64,000 nt of DNA from Scheffersomyces stipitis CBS 6054. Taxonomy: Eukaryota; Ascomycota; Pichiomycetes; Serinales; Debaryomycetaceae. The stretch covers positions 1,178,001 through 1,242,000 of the forward strand of contig NC_009068.1 of NCBI RefSeq assembly GCF_000209165.1, given 5' to 3'. The notes under the pieces are model-generated. The model was not told the origin of the DNA, ran no database searches, and saw nothing but the letters and a program-made list of their open reading frames with translations. Shown one piece after another: positions 1 to 10,728 of this stretch (its first letter is position 1; each line of letters starts with the position of its first letter). The position numbers and the translations under genes were made by a program.

Positions 1-357
1 TTGCAAAAACGAAACTTCTCCAAACCCCGAGGAAAACGAAGCTAGAACTATTCCAAACACTTTGACGCCGATGGAACTTTCAGGAGTCAAGCTGATTAAT
101 AACATTCCCAAAGATGAAAGTGCTACGAGAGACCATATTCTCGAGACATACGATATCGTATGAATAAAGAAGGGAGCAGTGAGCTTGAATATAAAAGCTG
201 GGACAACATCAGCCAATAGTACCACAGCCTTGGGAGTAGCAGCACCAACCAAGTCAATAGCGGCAGATAGGATTACCACGTAAAGGATATTGTTTAGGAG
301 TCCAAAGAGAAAGAAGGAAGTGAAGATTTTTGTGGATTCTGGTACTATTAAGCTCAT
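1..357 (-). CDS. BTN1: Battenin/CLN3 homologue Btn1, N-terminal part (cut by window edge)
   Basis: Reading the minus strand from the ATG at 357 gives 119 codons with no stop, open to base 1. An in-frame TAA lies just upstream of the ATG, so the start is firm. Family-typical stretches are FGLLNNILYVVILSAA near residues 17-33, a TPKAVVLLADVVPA segment near 40-55, KLTAPFFI near 58-65, and GIVLASFSSGFGEVSFLQ at the visible end. CLN3/Btn1 proteins are multi-pass vacuolar/lysosomal membrane proteins of about 400 residues linked to pH and basic amino-acid homeostasis. About 290 residues should lie outside the window. The family assignment comes from recognised conserved segments and is strong. The function is taken from the family. 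Confidence 0.9.
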   Translation of the reverse strand, partial: MSLIVPESTKIFTSFFLFGLLNNILYVVILSAAIDLVGAATPKAVVLLADVVPAFIFKLTAPFFIHTISYVSRIWSLVALSSLGMLLISLTPESSIGVKVFGIVLASFSSGFGEVSFLQ

Positions 358-1067
358 TATAAAGAATGCTTGGAATTAATAGGCAATTATAACTATGACT
401 GTCAAGCAGTATAGATAGATGTTGTGTAACTTATAAATTGGGAATTGATTCTGGCCAATATGACTTCAATTGAAGTGCCTGAATATCAATTGTGGAGGAA
501 GTTCTAGTTGTAATACATAGAAGCCAAAATGAGTTTTAGTTTCTGGTGAACAATTTGAATTACAACGAAGAGTAGTTCAAATTAACAGGTATTTCCGGAC
601 GTCAGGCCAAAAGATAGCAATTGTATAATTTCAATCAATTGAATAGTAATTCACAAATGTTATGGAATTGTTGGTGGGTGTGATTTAGCACCTGTATTCA
701 GAATTGGTGATCTTACTATTACCAGAATGCAAGATGTTTCAAAGATGATCTACAGCGACAATCTACAATTGCAAATATAAGAATCTTGAAGAATTTGCTG
801 ATGGACTCTGAATATTCAACTTATGTGGATAACTGAATAGATTAAGAATTACAGTATGAAAAGCTGAATCAGTGATGACGTAATCCCTGAGTATCTGAAG
901 ATATACAGAAATTTAGCCTCAGAACAGTGGATTAGCCTAAGAGGAGGAATGATAGACGAGCTTGTCAATTCTGGAGTAAGTTTCCTGAACGCCGCTGAGG
1001 TATTATTGTACATTAAACATATATATTCGTATAATCATAAACAACTGAAAGAGATAAAGTTGTACGT
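358..1067. other. Intergenic region upstream of BTN1
   Basis: About 710 AT-rich bases lie between the BTN1 start and the 3' end of the next minus-strand gene. I see no ORF with coding character and no RNA gene. A CRE/bZIP-like TGACGTAA sits at 876-883, about 520 bp upstream of BTN1. It is a single short match and weak evidence. Confidence 0.5.
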
Positions 1068-1541
1068 CTAGGATGATTTTGCTTCATTCATATACTCAAA
1101 CTCTTCTGGCAAGCAACTGCTTAGAAATGTGCACAACAACGCAATCGCCGTCGTGAAAGACAATACTCTGAACAACTCAGCACAAACAGGCACTCTTGCT
1201 GTTAATCTTGTCACTGCAATAAAACCAACATAGACTGCCAAAAGGGTGAAAATATTTGATAGAAACCGAATCAGCGATACACCATTCAGCTTGAAGAACA
1301 AATCAGCTCTATCGTGAAAGGTGTAGTGAAATTCAGTCCAGAAAGGGCCCAATGATACAATGAATAAAATAGCTAATACCCACCTTGAACGCCTTTTCTG
1401 TTCAGATGTTGCACGTTCACTACGTTTTGCTAGAATGGTGTTCAAGAAAACAACCATGGGATCTCTTCTTTGTCTGACTGAAGGCTCAGAGAAGTCTTGT
1501 GATTCGATCTTCTCGATCTCTGTTTCGGGAAGCTGGTTCAT
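1068..1541 (-). CDS. Orphan small membrane protein, 157 aa
   Basis: I do not recognise this protein. It starts at an ATG (1541). The first 50 residues are charged and hydrophilic, with a basic KRSERATSEQKRRSR cluster at about residues 39-53. Three hydrophobic segments follow at roughly 53-66, 89-110 and 124-142, and the tail is short and acidic (PEEFEYMNEAKSS). This looks like a real small polytopic membrane protein with a cytosolic basic N-terminus. It is transcribed in the same direction as BTN1. Length, composition and an isolated position support it being a gene, but no function can be assigned. Confidence 0.55.
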   Translation of the reverse strand: MNQLPETEIEKIESQDFSEPSVRQRRDPMVVFLNTILAKRSERATSEQKRRSRWVLAILFIVSLGPFWTEFHYTFHDRADLFFKLNGVSLIRFLSNIFTLLAVYVGFIAVTRLTARVPVCAELFRVLSFTTAIALLCTFLSSCLPEEFEYMNEAKSS

Positions 1542-2495
1542 TCTGACGGCGTTATATCAATCTCTATTTCTTTACACTGTCAGCTAATCTTCTATTGTCC
1601 TACGAACTGATAACAAATGGTTGTACAGCAATTTCATTAGCTCTTTTGTTTGTTCTTAAGAAAGAAGGGGTGATATCTTTTATGCACCAGCACGACCACT
1701 TTTTGCATATGTTTTTGCAATTCAACTCCATAAGTCAAATGATAAGACAACAGCATTTCTTACTTTGTGTCATTATCCAGTTTATCTGTCTTTCTTCTCC
1801 CTGCTTCCGCCTCCTTTCCAGAGAAACCTGATTCTCAAATCTGTGGAATCTTCTGGTTTTCCCCGATTTATTCTCTTTGCTTTTGCAATCTGGGACCAAA
1901 TGCGAAGCAACTGTCAGAGTGAGAGTCGCACAAAAAAGGCTAACTATATGCACTCCAATAATTATTCCTGTCTGCTGTTTCTTCTGCTCTTTTTCTCTTT
2001 ACAAAGAGAGAAAGACTACCCTCCACAAATCGCTGCTTACAAACTAATAGAAAGAGATATTGCTGTAGCGAGTCGTTGGAAACTGAACACTTCGCCAGAA
2101 TAAAGTCTCGTCTCTTTCAAGAACTACGCCTGGCTTCTTCTATCCTGCCAATCACCTTACGTCTATTGGGGACTGGGCTAATTTGGTTCCAGCCTGCTAC
2201 CGCATTGGGAAGTCCCCTCCCTGGACCTGCATAAGTGGCTGAAAAAAGGCCCGTGCCGCAGTAGAAGCTGAGTAAGCACCGACCCATCGGCTTGGTGCTC
2301 TGGATCCAACACGTTTTTGCGAATAGTCGGATGTATCTCAGCCCTAACTGATCGAAATATGATGGATGCTTTTCGACTATAATCACAAGCCAATTCGCAA
2401 TACTTCCACCGACTTTCATGCTCAAATCGTTAATTTTGCCTTTTCAAGCTGGAATCTCCTCCTGCCAAGTCGGTCTCAGCCATCGGGTCGGACTA

Positions 2496-2502
2496 TGAGT
2501 CA
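2496..2502 (+). promoter_or_regulatory. Gcn4-type AP-1 site TGAGTCA
   Basis: A perfect TGAGTCA heptamer lies 132 bp upstream of the DAHP synthase ATG. Gcn4 binds TGACTCA/TGAGTCA upstream of amino-acid biosynthetic genes in Saccharomyces and Candida. Sequence, spacing and the target pathway agree. Confidence 0.75.
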
Positions 2503-2534
2503 GGATTTCTCATCTCCTGCATACATAAGCGTAA

Positions 2535-3731
<1,197 letters not shown>

Positions 3732-3752
3732 AAGTTATCATAAGTTCCAAAA

Positions 3753-3770
3753 ATTATATATATATATATA
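3753..3770 (+). terminator. TA-repeat polyadenylation efficiency element after the DAHP synthase gene
   Basis: An alternating TA tract begins about 22 bases after the stop codon and runs to 3770. TATATA-type tracts are yeast 3'-end efficiency elements. It lies in the 199-bp space between two convergent genes, so it could serve either strand. Confidence 0.5.
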
Positions 3771-3930
3771 GGGTCTTTCCCTAATAAAGCTATTCATGTA
3801 TCTAGCCGGAGCCTGAGTCAGTAGTACGGAAGATTAGAATCTCTTCTCCCTCTAACAAAAGTTAACTCTTGCATTCTTGTTTCTTTGTCTATACGGTTTA
3901 TTGTCTACAGTTTTATAGTTTCTATTTAAT

Positions 3931-4716
3931 CTATTCTTTAATCCAGGGCACTCCTTGCAATAAACTTCTCAATTGCTCATTACTAACCGGTATACTTCCA
4001 TTAACCCCACTTAAAAACAGAGCAATTGCCGGATTGCTGAGTTGATACCCATGGTGTCGATTATATGGATTTCTACCCATCTTCTTCGTCGCCAACGGAG
4101 CATTAATTCCATACCAATCCTGGTCAAAATGCTTCACCGCGAATTTGTACTCGCTATTATCCAAATCTTCGAAGTACTTCTGCCTTCTTTCTTGGTCCAA
4201 GTCCTTGGGATCAGGCGAGTTCCCTATATACTCAACCTTTTCTAATGGAAATCTGAGGGCCCTGTGGAGATGATGGTCGAGAAATCTCGCTCTCTTGAAC
4301 TCAAAGCCTACGATAGTAATCCTTTCGGGATAACGCTGGAAAACCTCGTAGAAACGACAAATCAGAAAGAGAACGTTTTCGAAAGAATCACGGGCGAACT
4401 CCTCGGTGGTTATTCTTTCTTTCACTTCTTCAAAGAAATGCTCTTGTTCATAAAGAGTTCTTGCTAGCTGATAATACGAAAGCGATTCAGAAACAGGGCC
4501 CAGTTCAGCTTTCGTTTGACCCCCAGATATCACGAGATAAGCATCACTGTTTTCTTTCAAGTACGAAACACTCTGCGTGATGTGGTTCTTAAATGCTAAG
4601 TGGTCGTAGCCTACTTTCTGAAAGTCTACCAAATGCCATTCTTGAGCAGATTCTCCGTAACAGGCACCTCCTTTCCAAATAGCATGACACGGTAAGATGA
4701 CAAGATTTGAGGGCAT
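3931..4716 (-). CDS. DUF218 (YdcF-like) family protein
   Basis: The 261-residue protein starts directly with an LVILPCHAIWKGG strand and has an AYLVISGGQTKAELGPVSES segment at about residues 59-79, then Y-x-x-A-R-x-L. This is the arrangement of DUF218/YdcF-like proteins, a Rossmann-type fold with a nucleotide- or metal-binding GGQ loop followed by ESxxY. A later ITIVGFEFKRARFLDHH strand-loop (about 133-149) fits the second half of the domain. There is no signal peptide or membrane segment, so it is probably soluble. The biochemical role of fungal members is not known to me. It is convergent with the DAHP synthase gene. Confidence 0.75.
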   Translation of the reverse strand: MPSNLVILPCHAIWKGGACYGESAQEWHLVDFQKVGYDHLAFKNHITQSVSYLKENSDAYLVISGGQTKAELGPVSESLSYYQLARTLYEQEHFFEEVKERITTEEFARDSFENVLFLICRFYEVFQRYPERITIVGFEFKRARFLDHHLHRALRFPLEKVEYIGNSPDPKDLDQERRQKYFEDLDNSEYKFAVKHFDQDWYGINAPLATKKMGRNPYNRHHGYQLSNPAIALFLSGVNGSIPVSNEQLRSLLQGVPWIKE

Positions 4717-4763
4717 ACTAAAATGTGCAACACTGCAAAATAAGGGGAACTGTTATTTAGAGC

Positions 4764-4955
4764 CTAAATTTTGGCTGAAGATTCCATAATCTGGAGTAGA
4801 GTGGAAAATGCGTACACTAAAAAGCCTACTAATGCGAAAATCCGCTTAGGAAGAAAACCAGCTGTAATATCGCTTCCAAGTTGGTAGATAAGGCTGATGA
4901 CGTAGATCAAAAGATCCACAGTTGGTATTTCCATGACCAGTAAAAAAGATTTCAT
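4764..4955 (-). CDS. Possible small two-pass membrane protein, 63 aa
   Basis: A short ATG-started ORF with two hydrophobic stretches (about residues 12-26 and 40-55) separated by a GSDITAGFLPKR loop. It lies 48 bp upstream of the DUF218 start on the same strand, in another frame, so it is not a simple N-terminal extension. Patterned hydrophobicity is the only argument for it. I do not recognise it, and it may be chance. Confidence 0.25.
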   Translation of the reverse strand: MKSFLLVMEIPTVDLLIYVISLIYQLGSDITAGFLPKRIFALVGFLVYAFSTLLQIMESSAKI

Positions 4956-5183
4956 AGAAGACTTTTAAGAGTTTGTTCGATAGCAAGATAAGATTTCGCA
5001 ACCAATCCAGTACTATTAACTCCTAAGCAAACTTCCTACTTGCAAGTACTCCAGACTACAACAACTTCACTTATACCATACATATATAGTACATCCGTAC
5101 CTCATGTTTATACATAACCTAAAAACCTTTTAGCATTACTGAAGATTATTTACATTATCTTCTTTTTTTTTTCATCTAGTAGG
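4956..5183. other. Intergenic, 3' region of the PAQR gene
   Basis: AT-rich spacer with a long T run at about 5162-5172 (A run on the minus strand), just downstream of the PAQR stop codon. It probably holds its polyadenylation signals. No gene seen. Confidence 0.4.
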
Positions 5184-6260
5184 TCACTCTAAGATGTGTT
5201 GGTGTAGATAATGGTAGCAGCCCACAAGAGCAAGCCAGTGACAGAAGGCTGCAATGACCACCATGATATGGAATATCTGATGGGAATGGCCAATGAGATC
5301 GAATCTTCCTGGGAGTGGTTCACCCAGCACAAGGTGAAAAGTTTCGTGTTCCTCGGTATGTGTGAATCGCTCAGGCACTCTAAGTGCATATAGAACGGCA
5401 CCACCTATGTAGAACAATCCTTCGAGTACTAGCCAGAGAACGTTGACTCTTTCAGTGGTGGCTTTCCAGCCGAACGTATACCCAGCAAGAAGAACAGGAG
5501 TAACCCCCGATAAACCGAAAAGGATGAACATAGTTGAACGTAAGGGACGATACTCGGAGGTTGAGAATTTGGGATGAAGAGTCATGATGGTACAGATCGT
5601 TCCCAACAATACAAACATCGCCACAAGTGCATCACGGTAGTATGGATGGTCGTAGAAAGCAAACATCACGATCGAGTTCAACGAACAGGTGATGAGAATT
5701 ACAATGCCGAAGTAGTCAAGCTGGTTACCAAACCGACTAATCTTATGGGAATGTGACTTGATACAATGAAAAGTGGACGACATAAACAAACAGAACCAGC
5801 AGGCACCGGCAAACTGAAGGAAGTTTGCCTTCTCCCATACCCCAAGGTAGTTGTCATAGATTTTTAGGTAAAAGTTTACATATATAAGAACCCCCCAGAA
5901 CACTAGCGAAGAAGGAATAAGATGCGAGTAGATATTGACAGTTTCGTTGTGAAAATACGTGAGTGACTGAACACACTCGCGGTATGATGATGTTTCCTTG
6001 ACGTAACCTGAGCGAATGAAGTGGTTATCTTGTTGCCATTCATCGAGCTCATGGTAGAAGTAAAGACGCCTATTTGAAGTTGGGTGCAACTTAACTGGGG
6101 CATTGCGAAATTCTGTTTCTACCACATTTTCACCCTGACTTCCAAACTCGTTCATTTTTCTCTGTCTGACTGAACTAGACGACGATACGGACTGACTGGT
6201 CATAATTTTGTCGGATACGTATTTTTCTAAGTGGAAGAAAAGAGCAAAGTGCTTCTCCAT
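5184..6260 (-). CDS. PAQR/haemolysin-III family membrane protein (IZH family)
   Basis: The 358-residue product belongs to the progestin/adipoQ receptor (PAQR) family, called IZH1-4 in yeast, which affects zinc and sterol homeostasis. Visible hallmarks are a cytosolic ELDEWQQDNHFIRSGYV motif (71-87), FHNETVNIYSHLIP (103-116), the metal-site motif S161-xxx-H165, D182, and H327-xxx-H331 in the last helix region. Seven membrane segments can be drawn between about 117 and 350. Closest by eye to S. cerevisiae Izh2. ATG 6260 is the first usable start, and Met20 (6203) is an alternative. The frame stays open for 52 codons upstream without an ATG, and a 12-codon uORF lies at 6359-6394. Confidence 0.9.
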   Translation of the reverse strand: MEKHFALFFHLEKYVSDKIMTSQSVSSSSSVRQRKMNEFGSQGENVVETEFRNAPVKLHPTSNRRLYFYHELDEWQQDNHFIRSGYVKETSSYRECVQSLTYFHNETVNIYSHLIPSSLVFWGVLIYVNFYLKIYDNYLGVWEKANFLQFAGACWFCLFMSSTFHCIKSHSHKISRFGNQLDYFGIVILITCSLNSIVMFAFYDHPYYRDALVAMFVLLGTICTIMTLHPKFSTSEYRPLRSTMFILFGLSGVTPVLLAGYTFGWKATTERVNVLWLVLEGLFYIGGAVLYALRVPERFTHTEEHETFHLVLGEPLPGRFDLIGHSHQIFHIMVVIAAFCHWLALVGCYHYLHQHILE

Positions 6261-6578
6261 AAGCCCATCCTCGGAACCATAAAGGACTCCAGATTTTGCT
6301 ACTGAAAATGCGACTGTACCCGAATCAGGAAATTGTTGGTCTTCAAAGTGTTGAGCTTTTATAGCCTGAGCAACAATGAAGAAAAGCCGAACATGAAGTA
6401 GATTATTTGAACTAGACTAAGAAGGTATTTAGAAGAATAGAAGAGCAACTGTAATTGATAATGGTAGATTACCAGTAGTATAAATAGAGTCTATTATTGT
6501 AGTATATAAACGATAACTAGATAGAACTAGCTTCACACTAGCTTTACACTAACTTTGTATTCTTCCTGGTAATTTGTT
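6261..6578. other. Leader/promoter of the PAQR gene behind ARG2
   Basis: 318 bases between the ARG2 stop and the PAQR ATG, both genes on the minus strand. It holds a minimal upstream ORF (ATG at 6394, stop at 6359, 11 residues MFGFSSLLLRL), about 100 bases before the main ATG. The main frame is open back to a TAG at 6417-6419. Confidence 0.4.
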
Positions 6579-8324
6579 TCATTCCTTAGACGAAAAGAAA
6601 GAAGGAGGAATGCCTTCACAAATTTCACTGTATTGCACCAATTTGTCTGAAATGTTTACAGCTTCACTCCCAACTATTCTCTTTCTTCTCTTGTCGATTC
6701 TGCGGTTGAAAATATCACCCGTGTAAAAGATTCTCCATTGGGACTCAGGTGAACTCATGGAGCCTACACATCTCTCAAAGTACCACTTATTGACAGGGTT
6801 TACTTTCCGAGATCTCCATATCAACTCATGGGGATGCGACAGGAGAATTATCTTGAAGATCACATCTGCCAATCCAGGTAATCCTTGGTTCTTCTTTGCT
6901 ATGGCGAACTTGTCCAAGTACGCGATCTTGTTGGTACCACTATACTCCCAAGTGATGATAGCAGCACCGTCGTAATCCCCTACAATGACAAGGGTAGCTA
7001 GCGAATTATTGATTCTATCAAAATAAGAATCTGTGTCCAAGTTCTTGCCGAACGAATCATCTAGAAGAGCTACCAACCTATTTTTGTCTACGAGTTCATC
7101 TTCTATTAAATTATGCAAAGTGAACTTTCTCGCATAGTTGTCGGCATCGTACGATCGCACATCCACTCCTTTCTTCAAAATAGAAGTTGAAAGCTGTGGT
7201 GTCCTGTTGTTGGAGCTAGGTAGAGATGAAGAGATGATGGGCCTATCCGTCAAAACATTATAAATAATCGGATTGATGAGATCATCATTGACAGACATGA
7301 TGAATGGAGTGGTGATGATCCCCGTCGTGTCATCATTGCCCGATTTGGAGGAAGCTAGTGTCAAGATTTCATGCATGGTATTCAAGTTGGCAAGATGCAA
7401 ATCACGTTGATCAGGCTCAATATGTCCAATATACAATTCGGAAACTATATCCGAGTATTCTTGAGACAAGTTGATAAATACGTGGCTCGTCTGGTTTCTT
7501 TCAACCGAGGGAATTCCTCCAATAGGATCAATCATGACTATTTTCTCCACTGAGAGAAGATCCTTCTTGTCCAACAACGATTCACACAAGCTGTACAAAA
7601 GCTGATTCGAGTTGATAAACTGCTGAAATGTACTCTCAGCATTGTAAATGATGGGCTGGATAAAAGGAATAATTCCCTGATACAAGGGAATCAATATAGA
7701 TTCCAAACTATTAATTACTGGACCCCTTTCTTTGTTCTCGACAGTGAATAATGACCGCAAAACCGTCGTTTTTAGGTTTCCTTCTTCTTCGGGTTTTCCA
7801 AGGTAGTTCATGACCTTATTGACCTGATTAATCATATACAATTCGTTATACTTGAACGAGTCTGTGGGAAGATGGTCATAATCTAGAAACACTATGGGCG
7901 AAATTCCCAAATTTACCAATCGCTTGAAAGTCTCGGCAATGCCACGCCATTCTTTGGGATCGATGTTGAGAAATTTCAACTTGAACAATGCTACTCTCAA
8001 AGGGATTTTTTTGAGTTTGGTCTCATCATCGTAGATATTGATGAATGGATTCTGTTTGTTCAAGTACCTGTTGACAAACAACTCACGCTGGGAGTCTCTT
8101 TTTGTCAATTTGGAAACATCCTGCTCGTATTTTGCTGATGACGAGATCTTCAAATCGCCAAAATCAAACTGGTTCTGGTACTTATTGAGGTAATTCCGGG
8201 CTTCCCTCTTGGTAGTAGTAGATTTGAGGATGGAGAGTATTAAGTTCCGTTTAGCATCGGTTATGAGCTTGTGACTTTTCAAGTTGGAGATGAATTCTCG
8301 GTTCAAATTCTTCAATTTACTCAT
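6579..8324 (-). CDS. ARG2: Mitochondrial N-acetylglutamate synthase
   Basis: Makes N-acetylglutamate from glutamate and acetyl-CoA, the first step of arginine/ornithine synthesis in the mitochondrial matrix. The product is 581 residues from the ATG at 8324, close to the 574 of S. cerevisiae Arg2. The frame extends further up only from non-ATG codons. The N-terminus is basic with few acidic residues ([19 protein letters not shown]), fitting a mitochondrial presequence. An amino-acid-kinase-like region spans roughly 90-390. The C-terminal GNAT-like acetyltransferase part includes the core segment [27 protein letters not shown], then WYFERCVG. A one-mismatch Gcn4-like element (ATTACTCAT, about 8412-8421) lies about 90 bp upstream. 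Confidence 0.92.
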   Translation of the reverse strand: MSKLKNLNREFISNLKSHKLITDAKRNLILSILKSTTTKREARNYLNKYQNQFDFGDLKISSSAKYEQDVSKLTKRDSQRELFVNRYLNKQNPFINIYDDETKLKKIPLRVALFKLKFLNIDPKEWRGIAETFKRLVNLGISPIVFLDYDHLPTDSFKYNELYMINQVNKVMNYLGKPEEEGNLKTTVLRSLFTVENKERGPVINSLESILIPLYQGIIPFIQPIIYNAESTFQQFINSNQLLYSLCESLLDKKDLLSVEKIVMIDPIGGIPSVERNQTSHVFINLSQEYSDIVSELYIGHIEPDQRDLHLANLNTMHEILTLASSKSGNDDTTGIITTPFIMSVNDDLINPIIYNVLTDRPIISSSLPSSNNRTPQLSTSILKKGVDVRSYDADNYARKFTLHNLIEDELVDKNRLVALLDDSFGKNLDTDSYFDRINNSLATLVIVGDYDGAAIITWEYSGTNKIAYLDKFAIAKKNQGLPGLADVIFKIILLSHPHELIWRSRKVNPVNKWYFERCVGSMSSPESQWRIFYTGDIFNRRIDKRRKRIVGSEAVNISDKLVQYSEICEGIPPSFFSSKE

Positions 8325-8709
8325 TGGTCGAAACCAGCAACACTTTATTGCAGCTACGGCCAATATTTCTATTAGATCCAATGAAAAATGGTTATTCCCC
8401 AGATAATTTTCAATTACTCATTTTTGTCTCCTGCAGACAGCCAGATCAAATCCACAGTATCTACCATACCAACAGAGAACAGAGCATTGGTAGTTGGAAG
8501 TTAGGGATATATTAGACGTGAATAGGGCAAATGAGGTGATGATCGAGATGGTGTTGGTATTTTTAAGTCGTTCTAATATAATTGAGAATTTTGTGAAAAT
8601 GTGTACCTCAAATTTTCACCCTCTAAAATACCGTTAAATAAAATAGTATAGCTAACGGTAAGTTCGAAAATCTAAGAATCTTAAGCTCTCTATGCAACAA
8701 GAGAAAAAT
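8325..8709. other. ARG2 promoter / PSF2 3' region
   Basis: 385 AT-rich bases between ARG2 and PSF2, both on the minus strand. Apart from the imperfect Gcn4-like ATTACTCAT near 8412, nothing stands out. Confidence 0.4.
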
Positions 8710-9471
8710 CTAGTCATCTTCGTCTTCTACATCCATCTCTTCAGCTTCAGCATTTCTGCCAGACTTGGTATCGTGTAGCTTTCGCAACTTGTTCATCACG
8801 GTCAACACAAACGGACGCAATTCGTTGATTTCCATGAGTGACAACCCATTCAACTGGATGTTGGATTCGTTCAACTCTCTTAAACCCTTTCTGGACTTGA
8901 CTAGTCTGATTTCTCTTAGATCTTGAATTATAGATCTCAATTGATGCGAAGGATCTGACAAATCGTCAGAAGCTTTAGAAAGCAACATCTTTGACACTTC
9001 AAGCCAATTCCACGGAAGGTCGCTGAACATGCCAGGCTTTCTGATTTCTTCCTCGTGTTTCTCGGTCAAGTAGGCCAAGCTCATCCATTTAGGAGGTACT
9101 ATACTACACTTGTTCTGTGACTTGAGAATCACAGCTACCCATAAAGGCACTCTTTCTCTTCTCATGGCACGAAGCGAAGGAACGGTGTACTGATGAAGTT
9201 AGTAATGAACAGGATGAACAAAGTAAACATGGCATCAATCGTGAAGCTTGAAATTTTCATATTTCAAAGAATTGATGAACTGAATAATTTACAGAAGTGA
9301 TGAGCATACATAATGTGTTGCCACACTTCGTGATTGAAATCTCGTACATACGCCTATTAATTCGATCTTGTTCATTGAGTAACGTGGAAGAATAGTAATT
9401 AGTTCGTTTTCGGCTAAACAACTGATTTCGGACGGCATCAAATTGCCTTGTAAGTGTTCTGGTAACACCAT
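8710..9471 (-). CDS. PSF2: GINS complex subunit Psf2 (two exons)
   Basis: Psf2 is one of four GINS subunits. GINS joins Mcm2-7 and Cdc45 as the replicative helicase in the nucleus. The gene is split. Exon 1 is 9471-9352 (40 codons, ending NKIELIG) and exon 2 is 9189-8710 (159 codons plus stop, beginning YTVPSLRAMRRERVPLWVAV), joined in phase 0 to give 199 residues. Exon 1 has the Psf2 signature FLAENE-like CLAENELITILPRYSM. Exon 2 has PLWVAVILKSQNKCSIVPPKW, LPWNWLEVSKMLL, and IQLNGLSLMEINELRPF near the end. S. cerevisiae Psf2 is 213 residues. An ACGCGT MCB element lies 229 bp upstream, fitting S-phase control. Confidence 0.95.
9190..9351 (-). other. PSF2: Spliceosomal intron of PSF2 (162 nt)
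   Basis: Minus-strand 5' splice site GTATGT at 9351-9346, perfect branch site TACTAAC at 9204-9198, and 3' splice site CAG ending at 9190. All three match the yeast consensus. Removing the intron joins two Psf2 segments in frame. The branch-to-AG distance is short (about 10 nt). Confidence 0.95.
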
Positions 9472-10728
9472 TATCTATGATTATTGTATATGTGTATATG
9501 TACAGAATGAATAGCTGAAAACGCCGAAATAAAGGAAAAACTGGAAACTGAACAAATCAGAGTCGGAAATGCAAGTTGGAAAGGTTATTAACAAAATCAA
9601 TTAAGATTTCTAGCTGATATTGAATAGAATTATGATACGGTATTACAAAGCAGTTTATACATATTCTGAAAATTGTAGAAGCCACTCGAAAAAATATCGA
9701 CGCGTAGAAATTCTCGCGTTAAAGTTGCGAGGGTTCGGTTTATTTAGCGCCGGAATTGGTTCAAACTATTCGGTAAAATTGAGTAGGGTCGGAATTCATT
9801 CACACTGTAATTGATTAGGTGTATTGAAGATCAATAGAATATTGTCTATTTAGGAATATCTACTGTTGAAAGAATCCTTGTCAGATGAGTTACGCAATTG
9901 AATGTGTAATATCATTTAGAACGGAATGGCAGTTTGCATTTTAGGACGAAGTTAGTAATCCAGCTGAACGCCCGGAAGTCAATTTCAAGACTTCTCAATA
10001 TTGTGAAATCCTACACTATCTCTCAATGAACTAAAGAGTTAAGTATGAGATTGAACTGCTTCAGATATTATATACCTAAGTACTTGTCTAGTCGCAAAGT
10101 CAATTCAAAAACAAACTCACAAATAACCTATGGTTGGCATTGCGGCATTGTTTTATAATTTGATAGCATCCAACTTTCTGAGAGAGGTTCGAGAACCATG
10201 CAATTGCATGATAAGTCTGGCTACTACAAGCGTACACTATGTATTGTGTCTTTCAAAGCACTCCTGGGTTGTACTACGAAACCAAGGTAGAATTGGCAAT
10301 TTCCTATGGATCGTTTGAATATGTTTGGGGGTTCAGTAATTTTTACTGAGTTAGAATCAATTCCGGTCTCAAATTTGTAAAATTACTGTAACGCTGAAAT
10401 ACCAGAGTAATGTAGTTTCCACAAATGTAGAAACGTAGAAATGTAGAAAAAGAACAGAATGAATACAATGAGTGGAAACCTTCATAGACAATAAGTATAG
10501 AAGGGTGAAATAGGGAAGTGAAAATGGAACTAATATTTGAAACTGGCTGCGAAAAATGACTTTGTCATGAAATTTACACAAAATGGTTAAGTAATGAGTT
10601 TTTGTCGATTTTTATACAAATTCATAAAAATATAGGAATCAACTGTTACCATCACTTCATCTACTTGTTATTCCTACATTGCCTCTTTTAATCTATCGCT
10701 ACTATTGTTCTATTATACACTATTCTAT
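9472..10728. other. Long promoter region of PSF2
   Basis: 1.26 kb between the RRP6 stop and the PSF2 start, both on the minus strand. Short ORFs here have no coding character. It contains the MCB at 9700-9705 and a second CGCG core at about 9715-9718. There is a short tandem GTAGAAA-type repeat near 10427-10450 and an inverted repeat GGTTC-GA-GAACC at 10186-10197. No tRNA or snRNA recognised. Confidence 0.45.
9700..9705. promoter_or_regulatory. MluI cell-cycle box ACGCGT upstream of PSF2
   Basis: A perfect palindromic MCB 229 bp upstream of the PSF2 ATG, followed 10 bases later by a TCGCGT half-like element. MBF-type factors bind ACGCGT upstream of G1/S replication genes in yeasts, so it suits a GINS gene. 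Confidence 0.65.

Noticed and set aside
2185..2194. tRNA B-box-like GGTTCCAGCC
   Set aside because: The base after TTC is not a purine, and no A box or cloverleaf partner could be drawn.
2117..2425. 102-codon minus-strand ORF upstream of the DAHP synthase gene
   Set aside because: Low protein character; better explained as GC-richer non-coding DNA.
3814..3820. TGAGTCA between convergent genes
   Set aside because: It lies downstream of both neighbouring genes, so it is not a promoter site.
10186..10197. B-box-like GGTTCGAGAACC
   Set aside because: It lacks the closing CC pairing of a T arm and any A box upstream. It is just a small inverted repeat.
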